From contig CAMNLR010000094.1 in the NCBI GenBank assembly GCA_946543465.1, positions 1 to 12,256 of the forward strand: a stretch of DNA of 12,256 nt, given 5' to 3'. Shown here one piece after another: positions 5,782-11,739 of this stretch. A program made the position numbers and the translations under genes. The notes under the pieces were generated by a model. That model searched no databases, was not told the origin of the DNA, and was given only the letters and a program-made list of their open reading frames with translations. Position 1 is the first letter of the stretch. Every line of letters starts with the position of its first letter. The DNA is from CAG-791 sp002390025. GTDB lineage: Bacteria; Bacillota; Clostridia; Lachnospirales; Lachnospiraceae.

Positions 5782-6849
5782 TCAGATATCGTCGACGTTC
5801 TCTGCGGTGACAGGGATGAAGGGGAAGTACAGAGTGTAGGGATTCTCTGCGGACACCTCACAGCCTGTGCCCTCGGCAAGGTCTTTGCCGTCCAGCATGT
5901 TGATCGCTGCCTGGACGGAATCCTCCGCCTGGCCTTTGGCGCTCTGGAAAACGGTCATTGCCATGTTGCCGCTGCGGATTTCCTCTCTGGCATCCTCGGT
6001 GGCGTCAATTCCAACGATCGGGACAGACTTGGGATCAATTCCGGCATCTTTCATGGCCAGGATGGCGCCGATCGCCATGGCGTCGTTGTTGGAGATCAGG
6101 CAGTCAAACTCCAGTCCGGGAAGAACGGTGTCCATCTCGGTCTTGGCTGTATTTCTGTCATATTCCGCTTCTACAGATGCCACTTCATGGACATTGAGGC
6201 CGTTTTCTTTCATTGCTGCGACCACGCCCTCAGAGCGGAGAGTTGTATGTACAAGTCCGTCAGTTCCTCTGAGGAGTACATAGTTGACATCGGTCTTGCC
6301 GATTCCCTTGAAATAGTCTGCAAGGTATTCGCCCTGGAATTTTCCGGACTGGTGCTCGTCGGAACCGACAACCACTACGTTCTCGTTGAGGAGGCTGGGA
6401 TCATCCGGCTCACGGTTGACGAAAACGACCTTCATATCATCTCCGGCCGCCTCAATGCAGGCCTTTGCTTCTTCTGCGGCGTGCAGGTTGATCAGGACCG
6501 CGTCCTTGCCCTTGCTCTTTGCCGCCTCGACACAGTCGATCATCTTGAGAGCGTCATTTTCCGAATAGAGGACTTCCATGTTGACACCCTTCTCTTCGGC
6601 CGCTGCCACAACTTCATCCCTGAGGAGTCCCAGGTACTCGTCTTCTGTGGAAACAACGTAGGCCATGTTGTAGGCACCGTCTGCAGCCTCTGCTGTATTG
6701 GCAGTGCCGGCATTATTTGCAGCTTTTGCTGTGTTCGCTGCTCCCGCGCTGCTGCCTGCGGTACTTCCGCAGCCGGCAAGCAGAGCGAGTACTGCTGCAG
6801 CGCTGATCAGTCCGGTCATCATCCTGTTCATTCTGTTCATCTTTCTCAT
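5782..6849 (-). CDS. Sugar-type ABC transporter substrate-binding lipoprotein
   Basis: Extracellular lipoprotein of the type I periplasmic-binding fold (RbsB/MglB-like, Peripla_BP_4). It is 355 residues and would capture a sugar or related small molecule for import. The signal peptide has a basic Met/Asn/Arg start, the hydrophobic core GLISAAAVLALLAG and the lipobox LAG-C27. An Ala/Asn/Thr-rich linker follows (about 28-57) before the fold starts at YNMAYVVSTEDEYLG. Typical landmarks are AVLINLHAAEEA, VVFVNREPDDPS, VVVGSDEHQSG, LISNNDAMAIGAILAMKDAG and IVGIDATEDAREEI. The ATG at 6849 is chosen because GGGAGG (6858-6863) lies 8 nt upstream; an in-frame ATG at 6873 lies upstream of that ribosome site. 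No permease or ATPase gene is in the window, so it is an orphan or serves a distant transporter. It is divergent from an AraC regulator, its likely controller. The ligand is not predictable. Confidence 0.9.
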   Translation of the reverse strand: MRKMNRMNRMMTGLISAAAVLALLAGCGSTAGSSAGAANTAKAANNAGTANTAEAADGAYNMAYVVSTEDEYLGLLRDEVVAAAEEKGVNMEVLYSENDALKMIDCVEAAKSKGKDAVLINLHAAEEAKACIEAAGDDMKVVFVNREPDDPSLLNENVVVVGSDEHQSGKFQGEYLADYFKGIGKTDVNYVLLRGTDGLVHTTLRSEGVVAAMKENGLNVHEVASVEAEYDRNTAKTEMDTVLPGLEFDCLISNNDAMAIGAILAMKDAGIDPKSVPIVGIDATEDAREEIRSGNMAMTVFQSAKGQAEDSVQAAINMLDGKDLAEGTGCEVSAENPYTLYFPFIPVTAENVDDI

Positions 6850-6994
6850 CTTATTTTCCTCCCTGGAACTCATGATTTGATGTACTTTTTAAAATGTGTC
6901 GCGTTTGAGTATCTGTTATTTACAGGGGCTTACAGCCTTGTTCCTTTTTCTTTCGGGAGTCTTGTGTGCTCCCCTTGTGTTTTCTTATGTCTGA

Positions 6995-7017
6995 ATTATA
7001 GGATGGCAGAGCCGTCC
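6995..7017 (-). promoter_or_regulatory. Perfect -10 box and adjacent dyad upstream of the binding-protein gene
   Basis: A perfect TATAAT lies on the minus strand at 6995-7000, but the -35 region (TAAAAA at 7018-7023) is poor, suggesting activator dependence. Directly upstream is GGATGGC-AGA-GCCGTCC (7001-7017), a dyad with one mismatch. Read on the plus strand it could instead be a 7-bp hairpin followed by TTTTT. The leader would be about 140 nt. Confidence 0.45.
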
Positions 7018-7076
7018 TTTTTAGAGGTTTTCACGACAGGAACTCTCTTAATCAGGACATTCTTTCAAAAACAATA

Positions 7077-7108
7077 AAACCCTGAAAATCCGCATATTTT
7101 CAGGGTTT
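7077..7108 (-). terminator. Perfect 13-bp hairpin between the divergent genes
   Basis: AAACCCTGAAAAT (7077-7089), loop CCGCAT, ATTTTCAGGGTTT (7096-7108). On the minus strand the stem runs into a T-rich stretch (TTTTATTGTTTTTG). It therefore looks like a terminator aimed at the binding-protein gene. It may insulate that gene, or sit in a longer leader. On the plus strand it lies 60 nt before the AraC start codon. Confidence 0.55.
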
Positions 7109-7167
7109 CTCTCTATTTTCTGTGATAAAATATAACAAAACAGTCTTAAAAGCAGGAGGATTGAGAC

Positions 7168-8070
7168 ATGATACAGTACCAGAAGAAAAATCTGACGCTT
7201 GGAGACAGCAGTGAAGAACTTCTGTCAGAGGACTCCGGAGGACTTCCCTTTGTATGTCATTATGATGAGAGCCGCTTGTTTACGGGACACCATATTCCAT
7301 GGCACTGGCACGACTGGATCGAGATCAACTATATAGACAATGGCTCTTATCAGATGCACTCGCCTGACGGCGACCTGACGGCCGTACAGGGAGAGGTTGT
7401 CTTTATCAACAGAAATATCATGCACGCCTGTGACTTTCCCACACCTGTCAATTACTATTCCTATACATTTGACTCCCGCTTTCTGGCAGGCGAATTCGGC
7501 AGCTATATCGACCGCAAATATTTCGCCCCCATCCTTCGCAGCAAGAGCCTTTCCGTTCTCCATATCCGGCCCGATACGCCCCGCAGGATCCGTATGATCG
7601 AACTGATCCTGCAGCTCACCGATGTCCTGCGCGATGAACCGGACGGTTATGAACTCACTGTCCGGGAGATCATCAGCCGTTTTTTCCTCCTGATGCTCAC
7701 AGAGACAGAGGAGATCCGCGCGGCAGAGAAGAAGGGAAACGAGCGCGACCTGGAACGCATGAAGCTCATGCTTCAATACATCTATGCACACTACAGCGAG
7801 CCCCTGGGCCTGGAGGAAATCGCCGATGCTGCCGGGATCAGCCCGCGCGAGTGTACCAGGTGCTTTCAGCGGTCGATCAACCGCCCGCCCATCCGCTTCC
7901 TCATCGAATACCGGGCCCAGATGGCCGCGATGCGGCTGGAGCGCACCGACGACAGCATCTCCTCAATTGCAGAGCGATGCGGCTTTGTCTCCGACAGCTA
8001 TTTCGGAAAGATCTTCAAGGACATTTACGGCTGCCCTCCCAGAGAGTACCGTAAAAAGCACAGGGCATGA
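7168..8070 (+). CDS. AraC-family transcriptional regulator with cupin sensor domain
   Basis: DNA-binding regulator of 300 residues. The N-terminal domain is a cupin-type ligand pocket with the pattern PWHWHDWIE (44-52), which holds two of the conserved histidines plus a glutamate. GEVVFINRNIMHA (75-87) is typical of sugar-sensing AraC proteins. The C-terminal domain (about 195-297) carries two helix-turn-helix motifs: LEEIADAAGISPRECTRCFQ (215-234) and ISSIAERCGF...SYFGKIFKDIYGCPPREYR (264-295), the classic AraC signature. ATG 7168 follows GGAGGA with a 7-nt spacer. The gene is divergent from the sugar-type binding protein, so it most likely activates that gene in response to the same or a related ligand; this is inference from position. 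The ligand is unknown. Confidence 0.93.
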   Translation: MIQYQKKNLTLGDSSEELLSEDSGGLPFVCHYDESRLFTGHHIPWHWHDWIEINYIDNGSYQMHSPDGDLTAVQGEVVFINRNIMHACDFPTPVNYYSYTFDSRFLAGEFGSYIDRKYFAPILRSKSLSVLHIRPDTPRRIRMIELILQLTDVLRDEPDGYELTVREIISRFFLLMLTETEEIRAAEKKGNERDLERMKLMLQYIYAHYSEPLGLEEIADAAGISPRECTRCFQRSINRPPIRFLIEYRAQMAAMRLERTDDSISSIAERCGFVSDSYFGKIFKDIYGCPPREYRKKHRA

Positions 8071-8086
8071 CCCCTGCAGGGCTTTT
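8054..8086 (+). terminator. Weak terminator overlapping the AraC stop codon
   Basis: AAAAGC (8054-8059) and CAGGG (8061-8065) pair with CCCTG (8072-8076) and GCTTTT (8081-8086) across an internal loop. The stop codon is in the apical loop and a short T-run follows. The structure is imperfect. Confidence 0.35.
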
Positions 8087-8100
8087 CTTACCATCCCTGA

Positions 8101-8184
8101 AAGGCCATTCCTAAAGAACTCGCTTTAAAGAATTTCCCTTATATACTTTCCTTTAAACACTTTCCCTTAAAGGCTTTTTCGGAA
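8101..8184. repeat. Degenerate 14-nt tandem array filling the convergent gap
   Basis: Six consecutive 14-nt units. The clearest three are AGAATTTCCCTTAT (8129-8142), ATACTTTCCTTTAA (8143-8156) and ACACTTTCCCTTAA (8157-8170). Flanking units at 8101, 8115 and 8171 keep the phase but are weaker. A possible seventh lies at 8087. The array ends 2 nt before the EamA gene's stop codon. Confidence 0.55.
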
Positions 8185-8186
8185 AG

Positions 8187-9113
8187 TCATGCCCGCTGCG
8201 TCAGCAGATACCACTTGGCAAAGGCGGTCCCGATAATGATCACGTAGCCGATTATACTCCAGACATCCGGGAACTCCCCGAACAGAAGGATTCCGAAGGC
8301 TGCCGCGTAGACGACCTGGGAGTAATCAAACACGGAAATATCCCTGGCCGGGGCATGCTGATAGGCTGCCGTGACAGACAGCTGTCCGCCCGCAGCACTG
8401 CATCCTGCCAGGATCAGGAAGATCAGCTGCCGCGCGCTCATAGGCGTATAGTTCAGCAGCAGGTTGGGCAGCAGGACGAGCGTGGAGAAGGTCGAGAAGA
8501 AGGCCACAACAATGGGCCCCCTCACCCCCTGCAGTCCCGCTTGGCGCACAAAGGTATAGGCTGTACCGGCCGTAAAGCCTCCCAGGATCCCGACCAGGGC
8601 CGGCAGGGATATGATTCCCGCCGAAGGCTTTGCCACAAAAGCCGCACCGATAAAGGCCAGAAGGACACTCAGCCACTCGATTCTGTTGGGTTTTTCCCCG
8701 AGGATAAAGATCGACATCAGGATGGCAAAAAAGGGCGAGAGCTTGTTGAGCATGTTGGCATCGGCGATGCCCAGGTTGTCCACCGCCCAGAAATTTGCCA
8801 GAATACCGATCGTGCCGAATATACTCCGCAGGAGCAGGGGCGGCAGATTTTCTCTCTTAAGTGAAACTCTTTGTCCTGAGCGAAGCAGGATGATGACAGC
8901 AACAACCGCTGCCACAATATTCCTGAAAAAAGCCTTCTGCATGGTCGGGACATCCCCCGACATGCGGACAAAGACTGACATAAGGGAGAAGAAAAAGGCT
9001 GCCATCAGAATAAAGAGAATACCCTTTCTCCTGTTGCCGGCCCTTTCTTCCGTAGTCAGCATTTTCGATCTGTTATCCGTTTTTTCCTTTCCCGCTGCGG
9101 TCATCGTTCTCAT
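8187..9113 (-). CDS. EamA/DMT-superfamily transporter (RhaT/YdcZ-like permease)
   Basis: Integral membrane carrier of the drug/metabolite transporter superfamily with two EamA repeats. It is 308 residues from this start. About ten spans are visible. The first is GILFILMAAFFFSLMSVFV at 31-49. The first repeat ends at ILGEKPNRIEWLSVLLAFIGAAFV, and the second repeat has the matching LLFGEFPDVWSIIGYVIIIGTAF near 276-298. Start choice is uncertain. ATG 9113 has AAGGAG only 3 nt upstream, ATG 9104 would sit 12 nt from the same site, and upstream in-frame ATG 9155 and GTG 9167 have none. The residues before the first span are polar, so any of these would give a functional protein. It stands alone behind a promoter with a 27-bp dyad. 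The substrate (amino acid, metabolite or drug) cannot be deduced. Confidence 0.87.
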   Translation of the reverse strand: MRTMTAAGKEKTDNRSKMLTTEERAGNRRKGILFILMAAFFFSLMSVFVRMSGDVPTMQKAFFRNIVAAVVAVIILLRSGQRVSLKRENLPPLLLRSIFGTIGILANFWAVDNLGIADANMLNKLSPFFAILMSIFILGEKPNRIEWLSVLLAFIGAAFVAKPSAGIISLPALVGILGGFTAGTAYTFVRQAGLQGVRGPIVVAFFSTFSTLVLLPNLLLNYTPMSARQLIFLILAGCSAAGGQLSVTAAYQHAPARDISVFDYSQVVYAAAFGILLFGEFPDVWSIIGYVIIIGTAFAKWYLLTQRA

Positions 9114-9204
9114 ATTCTCCTTACTTACGGGATTGAATGAAACCGGCTGACTCATGATAAAAGTCACTTAAACGCGCCGGCTGTGTCTTCAATATTGCCA
9201 GATG

Positions 9205-9231
9205 ATTCAGGACCCGGACCGGGTCTTGAAT
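9205..9231. promoter_or_regulatory. 27-bp dyad at the predicted start site of the EamA gene, candidate operator
   Basis: Left arm ATTCAGGACCCG (9205-9216), centre GAC, right arm CGGGTCTTGAAT (9220-9231). The arms match at 11 of 12 positions and the inner six are perfect. It starts directly downstream of the -10 element and covers +1, where repressor sites usually lie. No regulator gene adjoins. Confidence 0.6.
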
Positions 9232-9232
9232 T

Positions 9233-9260
9233 ATTTTACAACACTTTTTCTTCCCGTCAA
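9233..9260 (-). promoter_or_regulatory. Promoter of the EamA transporter gene
   Basis: On the minus strand TTGACG (9255-9260), 16-nt spacer, TAAAAT (9233-9238). Each box matches five of six consensus positions. The predicted start is near 9226, giving a leader of about 110 nt to ATG 9113. Apart from this promoter and the dyad, the gap up to 9360 holds only a short direct repeat GTCTCTGTC (9334 and 9354). Confidence 0.6.
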
Positions 9261-9360
9261 TTCATAAGGAGCATGTCATTTCGGAAAACAGCGTCCCCGG
9301 GCATGCCTGCAGTCCGTGTCACACAGTATTTTTGTCTCTGTCCGCCTGTCCGCGTCTCTG

Positions 9361-10116
9361 TCAGTTTTCGCCGCCATAGACTTCCTCCGGCTCCTCCAAC
9401 TCCTCCAGTTCCTTCAGAATCGGTGCAAAATCGATCCTGCACTCCCCTTTGCTGATCCCGACGGGTATTTTCTCATCGAAGTTATAGACCCTTGACCTGT
9501 ATTCCCCTTCTGTCTTTTCAAAAAGATTCACAAGGACCTTCCTCTTCTCCGGGTCCACCATCCAGTACTCCCTTACCCCCGCCTTCTGATACTTACTGTT
9601 TTTCCAGAAAGTATCTTTTGAATGGCTGGATGGAGACAGAATCTCCACCAGAAGATCCGGGGCGCCGAAAATCCTCTTTCTCTTCAGTTTTTCCCGATCA
9701 CAAAGCACAATCAGATCCGGCTCCACGATCGTCCGGTCATCCATATCCAGCTGCACGTCCAGGGGAGACAGCAGAGCCTTACAGGGAGCATTGTGATCGT
9801 CAATACACCTGCGGAATGCGGTATACAAATCCCCAAGGATAATCTGGTGCGCGGATGTCGGTGCATCCATCCTGATCAGAAAGCCGTCGATCAATTCCCA
9901 GCGCTCATCGTCCGGCAGGGCCTGATAATCCTCTAAAGTGTATTCTCCCTGCTTTTTGCCATTCTTCAGCCCGGGATCTGCCTGATAGACTCCCGCCGCC
10001 TCCTGCACATTCCCGTCCGGTATTCCTTCCCGGCAGGTCGGGAAGTACCTGATTTCCTGCTCCTTTTGATCCTTCCTGTTGCTGCCGCCTGCTGTATCCC
10101 GTCTTCTCTCGTCCAT
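9361..10116 (-). CDS. Uma2-family (DUF820) putative PD-(D/E)XK endonuclease
   Basis: 251 residues with the Uma2 fold, a restriction-endonuclease-like family of unclear role that is common in cyanobacteria and some Firmicutes. Core motifs are YTLEDYQALPDDERWELIDG (59-78), VEPDLIVLCD (131-140) with candidate catalytic D134, APDLLVEILSPSS (152-164) with E158, and the C-terminal DTFWKNSKYQKAGVREYWMVDP region (168-189) with the conserved lysine and tyrosine. All family landmarks appear intact. The first ~55 residues are a polar, low-complexity extension not expected in the usual 180-200-residue proteins, and the C-terminus is Glu-rich (LKELEELEEPEEV). ATG 10116 has GGAG 7 nt upstream, and there is no other in-frame ATG before the domain. 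It is monocistronic with a palindrome-rich promoter. Nuclease activity is a family prediction, not something seen here. Confidence 0.88.
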   Translation of the reverse strand: MDERRRDTAGGSNRKDQKEQEIRYFPTCREGIPDGNVQEAAGVYQADPGLKNGKKQGEYTLEDYQALPDDERWELIDGFLIRMDAPTSAHQIILGDLYTAFRRCIDDHNAPCKALLSPLDVQLDMDDRTIVEPDLIVLCDREKLKRKRIFGAPDLLVEILSPSSHSKDTFWKNSKYQKAGVREYWMVDPEKRKVLVNLFEKTEGEYRSRVYNFDEKIPVGISKGECRIDFAPILKELEELEEPEEVYGGEN

Positions 10117-10163
10117 AATGCCACTCCGTACTATCGTATTGATTACATATATTTGATTTAAAT

Positions 10164-10192
10164 AGAATATTCTATTTTGACTTCCAGGTCAA
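10164..10192 (-). promoter_or_regulatory. Promoter of the Uma2 gene with overlapping palindromes
   Basis: On the minus strand TTGACC (10187-10192), 17-nt spacer, TATTCT (10164-10169). The -10 lies inside the perfect 18-bp palindrome AAATAGAATATTCTATTT (10160-10177). The -35 lies inside TTGAC-TTCCAG-GTCAA (10177-10192). A plus-strand promoter candidate overlaps too: TTGATT (10139-10144), 18 nt, TAGAAT (10163-10168). Confidence 0.5.
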
Positions 10193-10213
10193 GCCGCAAT
10201 ATGCAGGCCCCTC

Positions 10214-10249
10214 TTGCGAGTCTTATTTCAAAACTCGTTTGCGAGTCTT
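10214..10249. repeat. Short direct repeat with hairpin in the Uma2-dehydrogenase gap
   Basis: TTGCGAGTCTT occurs at 10214-10224 and 10239-10249. The second copy overlaps the hairpin ACTCG-TTTG-CGAGT (10233-10246). The surrounding 10193-10335 shows no gene I trust. A 37-codon open frame at 10201-10314 has no ribosome site. Confidence 0.4.
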
Positions 10250-10335
10250 GCGCCCATGCGCAGCATGAGTTTCCGCCTGCAGGTTTCATTTTTCTTCGTA
10301 TATCCTACGATTGAGACCACGGATATGGTGCAATG

Positions 10336-10387
10336 AAAAAAGCTGACAGATCTTCCGGCCCTTCAGCCGTACTGATCTGTCAGCTTT
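10336..10387 (-). terminator. Intrinsic terminator of the dehydrogenase gene
   Basis: Perfect 14-bp stem AAAGCTGACAGATC (10339-10352) and its complement (10374-10387), with a 21-nt loop. On the minus strand it ends in a run of six T (10336-10341). It lies about 130 nt beyond the dehydrogenase stop. Confidence 0.75.
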
Positions 10388-10471
10388 CTCTATTTCAGGA
10401 TTTATACTTTATCGGACAAGACTCTCGATTGAGTCCTGTATCAACCCGGCGGCAGCTGTTCATGCTGTCAG

Positions 10472-10492
10472 CCTGCCGCTGCAGGTTTTTTT
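10472..10492 (+). terminator. Plus-strand terminator-like hairpin with no gene in front
   Basis: CCTGC-CGCT-GCAGG followed by seven T (10486-10492). A wider alternative pairing is GCGGCAG (10449-10455) with CTGCCGC (10473-10479). No plus-strand gene precedes it, so it either ends an unannotated RNA or is chance. Confidence 0.4.
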
Positions 10493-10517
10493 CTCAAAAC
10501 ACAGGGCAGAGATCCGA

Positions 10518-11474
10518 TTATCTGGCCTCTCCGAGGGCATCGTCCACGATGGACTTGACAGTTGCCGCAGATTTGAGGACTTCCTCCAGCTCTTCGTCGC
10601 TCATCTCGACGGGAACCAGGCACTCGACGCCGCCGGCACCGATGACAGCAGGCATGGACAGGGCAATGCCGTCAATGTCAAACGCACCGTACATCAGAGA
10701 GGAAACGGAGAGGACAGCCTTCTCATCGCGGATGATGGCTTCGCAGACCCTGCGGGCAGCCATTGCTACGCCGAAGAAGGTATCATCCTTTCTGTAGCTG
10801 AGATCGCCGGCATCCTTTCTGACTTCCTTGATGACTCCGTCCAGGAACTCATCCGGATCCGGATATCCGCGCATCTCGAAGAAGTCACGGAGCGGAACGC
10901 CGGAAACACGGGCGCTCGACCAGATGGCAACCTCGGATTTTCCGTGCTCGCCGACAACAAACCCGTGGACGTTGCGGGGATCCACATTGAGCTTTTTGCC
11001 GACCAGATATTTGACTCTGGCGGTATCCAGGATCGTGCCGATACCAATAATGCGGCTCTCCGGAATCTCAATATACTTCAGTGCGGCATAAGTCAGGATA
11101 TCGACCGGATTCGTGACGATCAGGAAAATAGCCTCTGTATTTTTTGCCGCGATCTTCGGGATAATTCTCTCCAGGACATTGACATTTTTGCGGATGAACT
11201 CCATACGGGAGTCTGTGCTGAGCCTGGGCTCGCCTGCCGCAATAACAATAATGCCGGCATCTGCAAGATCATCATATCCGCCCGAATAAATATTCATCGG
11301 TTTCACAAAGGAAATACCGTATGCAAGATCATGTGCAACCCGCTCCGCCTTATTTGCCAGCGAATCAACCAGCACCATCTCAGAAAAGAGTCCGCTCTGC
11401 ATTAACGAGAAGCTGACTGCCGAACCCGAGCGACCGCATCCTACAATTGCCACTTTTCTCATATTTACTGCCAT
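10518..11474 (-). CDS. ldh: L-lactate/malate dehydrogenase family oxidoreductase with arginine at the specificity position
   Basis: NAD-dependent 2-hydroxyacid dehydrogenase of the LDH/MDH family, 318 residues. NAD site: GCGRSG (12-17) and VLVD with D37, which favours NAD over NADP. Catalytic set: R90, N122 in TNPVD, D150 and R153 in ILDTAR, H177 in GEHGKSE, and T232. GEHG is the lactate dehydrogenase style. However, the mobile loop reads AAGEPRLSTDSR (79-90), with R84 where lactate dehydrogenases have the specificity glutamine (Q102). The usual KPG is replaced by LST. Annotators would probably call this L-lactate dehydrogenase; the true substrate may be malate or another 2-oxo acid. I chose ATG 11474 because AAGGAGG lies 10 nt upstream; ATG 11507 is upstream of that site. 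It is monocistronic, with its own promoter and terminator. Confidence 0.88.
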   Translation of the reverse strand: MAVNMRKVAIVGCGRSGSAVSFSLMQSGLFSEMVLVDSLANKAERVAHDLAYGISFVKPMNIYSGGYDDLADAGIIVIAAGEPRLSTDSRMEFIRKNVNVLERIIPKIAAKNTEAIFLIVTNPVDILTYAALKYIEIPESRIIGIGTILDTARVKYLVGKKLNVDPRNVHGFVVGEHGKSEVAIWSSARVSGVPLRDFFEMRGYPDPDEFLDGVIKEVRKDAGDLSYRKDDTFFGVAMAARRVCEAIIRDEKAVLSVSSLMYGAFDIDGIALSMPAVIGAGGVECLVPVEMSDEELEEVLKSAATVKSIVDDALGEAR

Positions 11475-11585
11475 TGTATCTGATCCTCCTTGAATCATCC
11501 GAATCATGAGGCCGGCACGCCTTCCGCCTATGCCGCCATACTGCAGAATTCCTGCCCGGGTATCCCCGCGGCTTACATGTAATCT

Positions 11586-11603
11586 ATTATAACAAAGATT
11601 GTT
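11586..11603 (-). promoter_or_regulatory. -10 box of the dehydrogenase gene with adjoining dyad
   Basis: A perfect TATAAT lies on the minus strand at 11586-11591. The expected -35 place shows no good match. Next to it is the perfect dyad AACAA-AGA-TTGTT (11591-11603). The leader would be about 105 nt. The half-sites resemble Rex half-sites but in the inverted order. Confidence 0.4.
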
Positions 11604-11657
11604 GAAATAGCATAATATAATTGTATCTTTTCAGCAATTTTTGTGAAATTTAATAAA

Positions 11658-11700
11658 AAGAGACAGGGGACGGTTCTCTGTCTTCCGAGAACTTCCCCCT
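11658..11700 (-). terminator. Enolase terminator overlapping a REP-like palindrome
   Basis: Arms 11665-11678 and 11687-11700 form a 14-position stem with two mismatches (GTTCTC pairs with GAGAAC, AGGGG with CCCCT) and an 8-nt loop. On the minus strand the stem is followed by GTCTC and TTTTT. The same bases can fold differently: AGACAG (11661-11666) with CTGTCT (11678-11683) around GGGACGGTTCT. That second form resembles a repeat I recall as widespread in clostridial genomes. Confidence 0.65.
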
Positions 11701-11739
11701 GCCTTGACAAAATGCAGGACACAAAATATCAGTCAGATT

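Noticed and set aside
6885..6915. Catabolite (cre) operator near the binding-protein leader
   Set aside because: The TCAAACGCGACACA stretch does not match the cre consensus in any register around its CG.
5749..7077. A 442-codon open frame on the plus strand opposite the binding-protein gene
   Set aside because: It mirrors the codon pattern of the minus-strand gene, has no ribosome site, and its translation has no recognisable domain. The minus-strand protein has a lipobox and full family landmarks.
10201..10314. A 37-codon plus-strand open frame starting ATGCAGGCC
   Set aside because: No ribosome binding site, no recognisable feature, and it is read through repeated and hairpin sequence. 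It may be part of a noncoding element.
11586..11660. Rex redox-repressor site upstream of the dehydrogenase gene
   Set aside because: The dyad at 11591-11603 has the half-sites inside-out (AACAA then TTGTT), and TTGTGAA near 11641 lacks a matching second half. Neither fits the Rex consensus.
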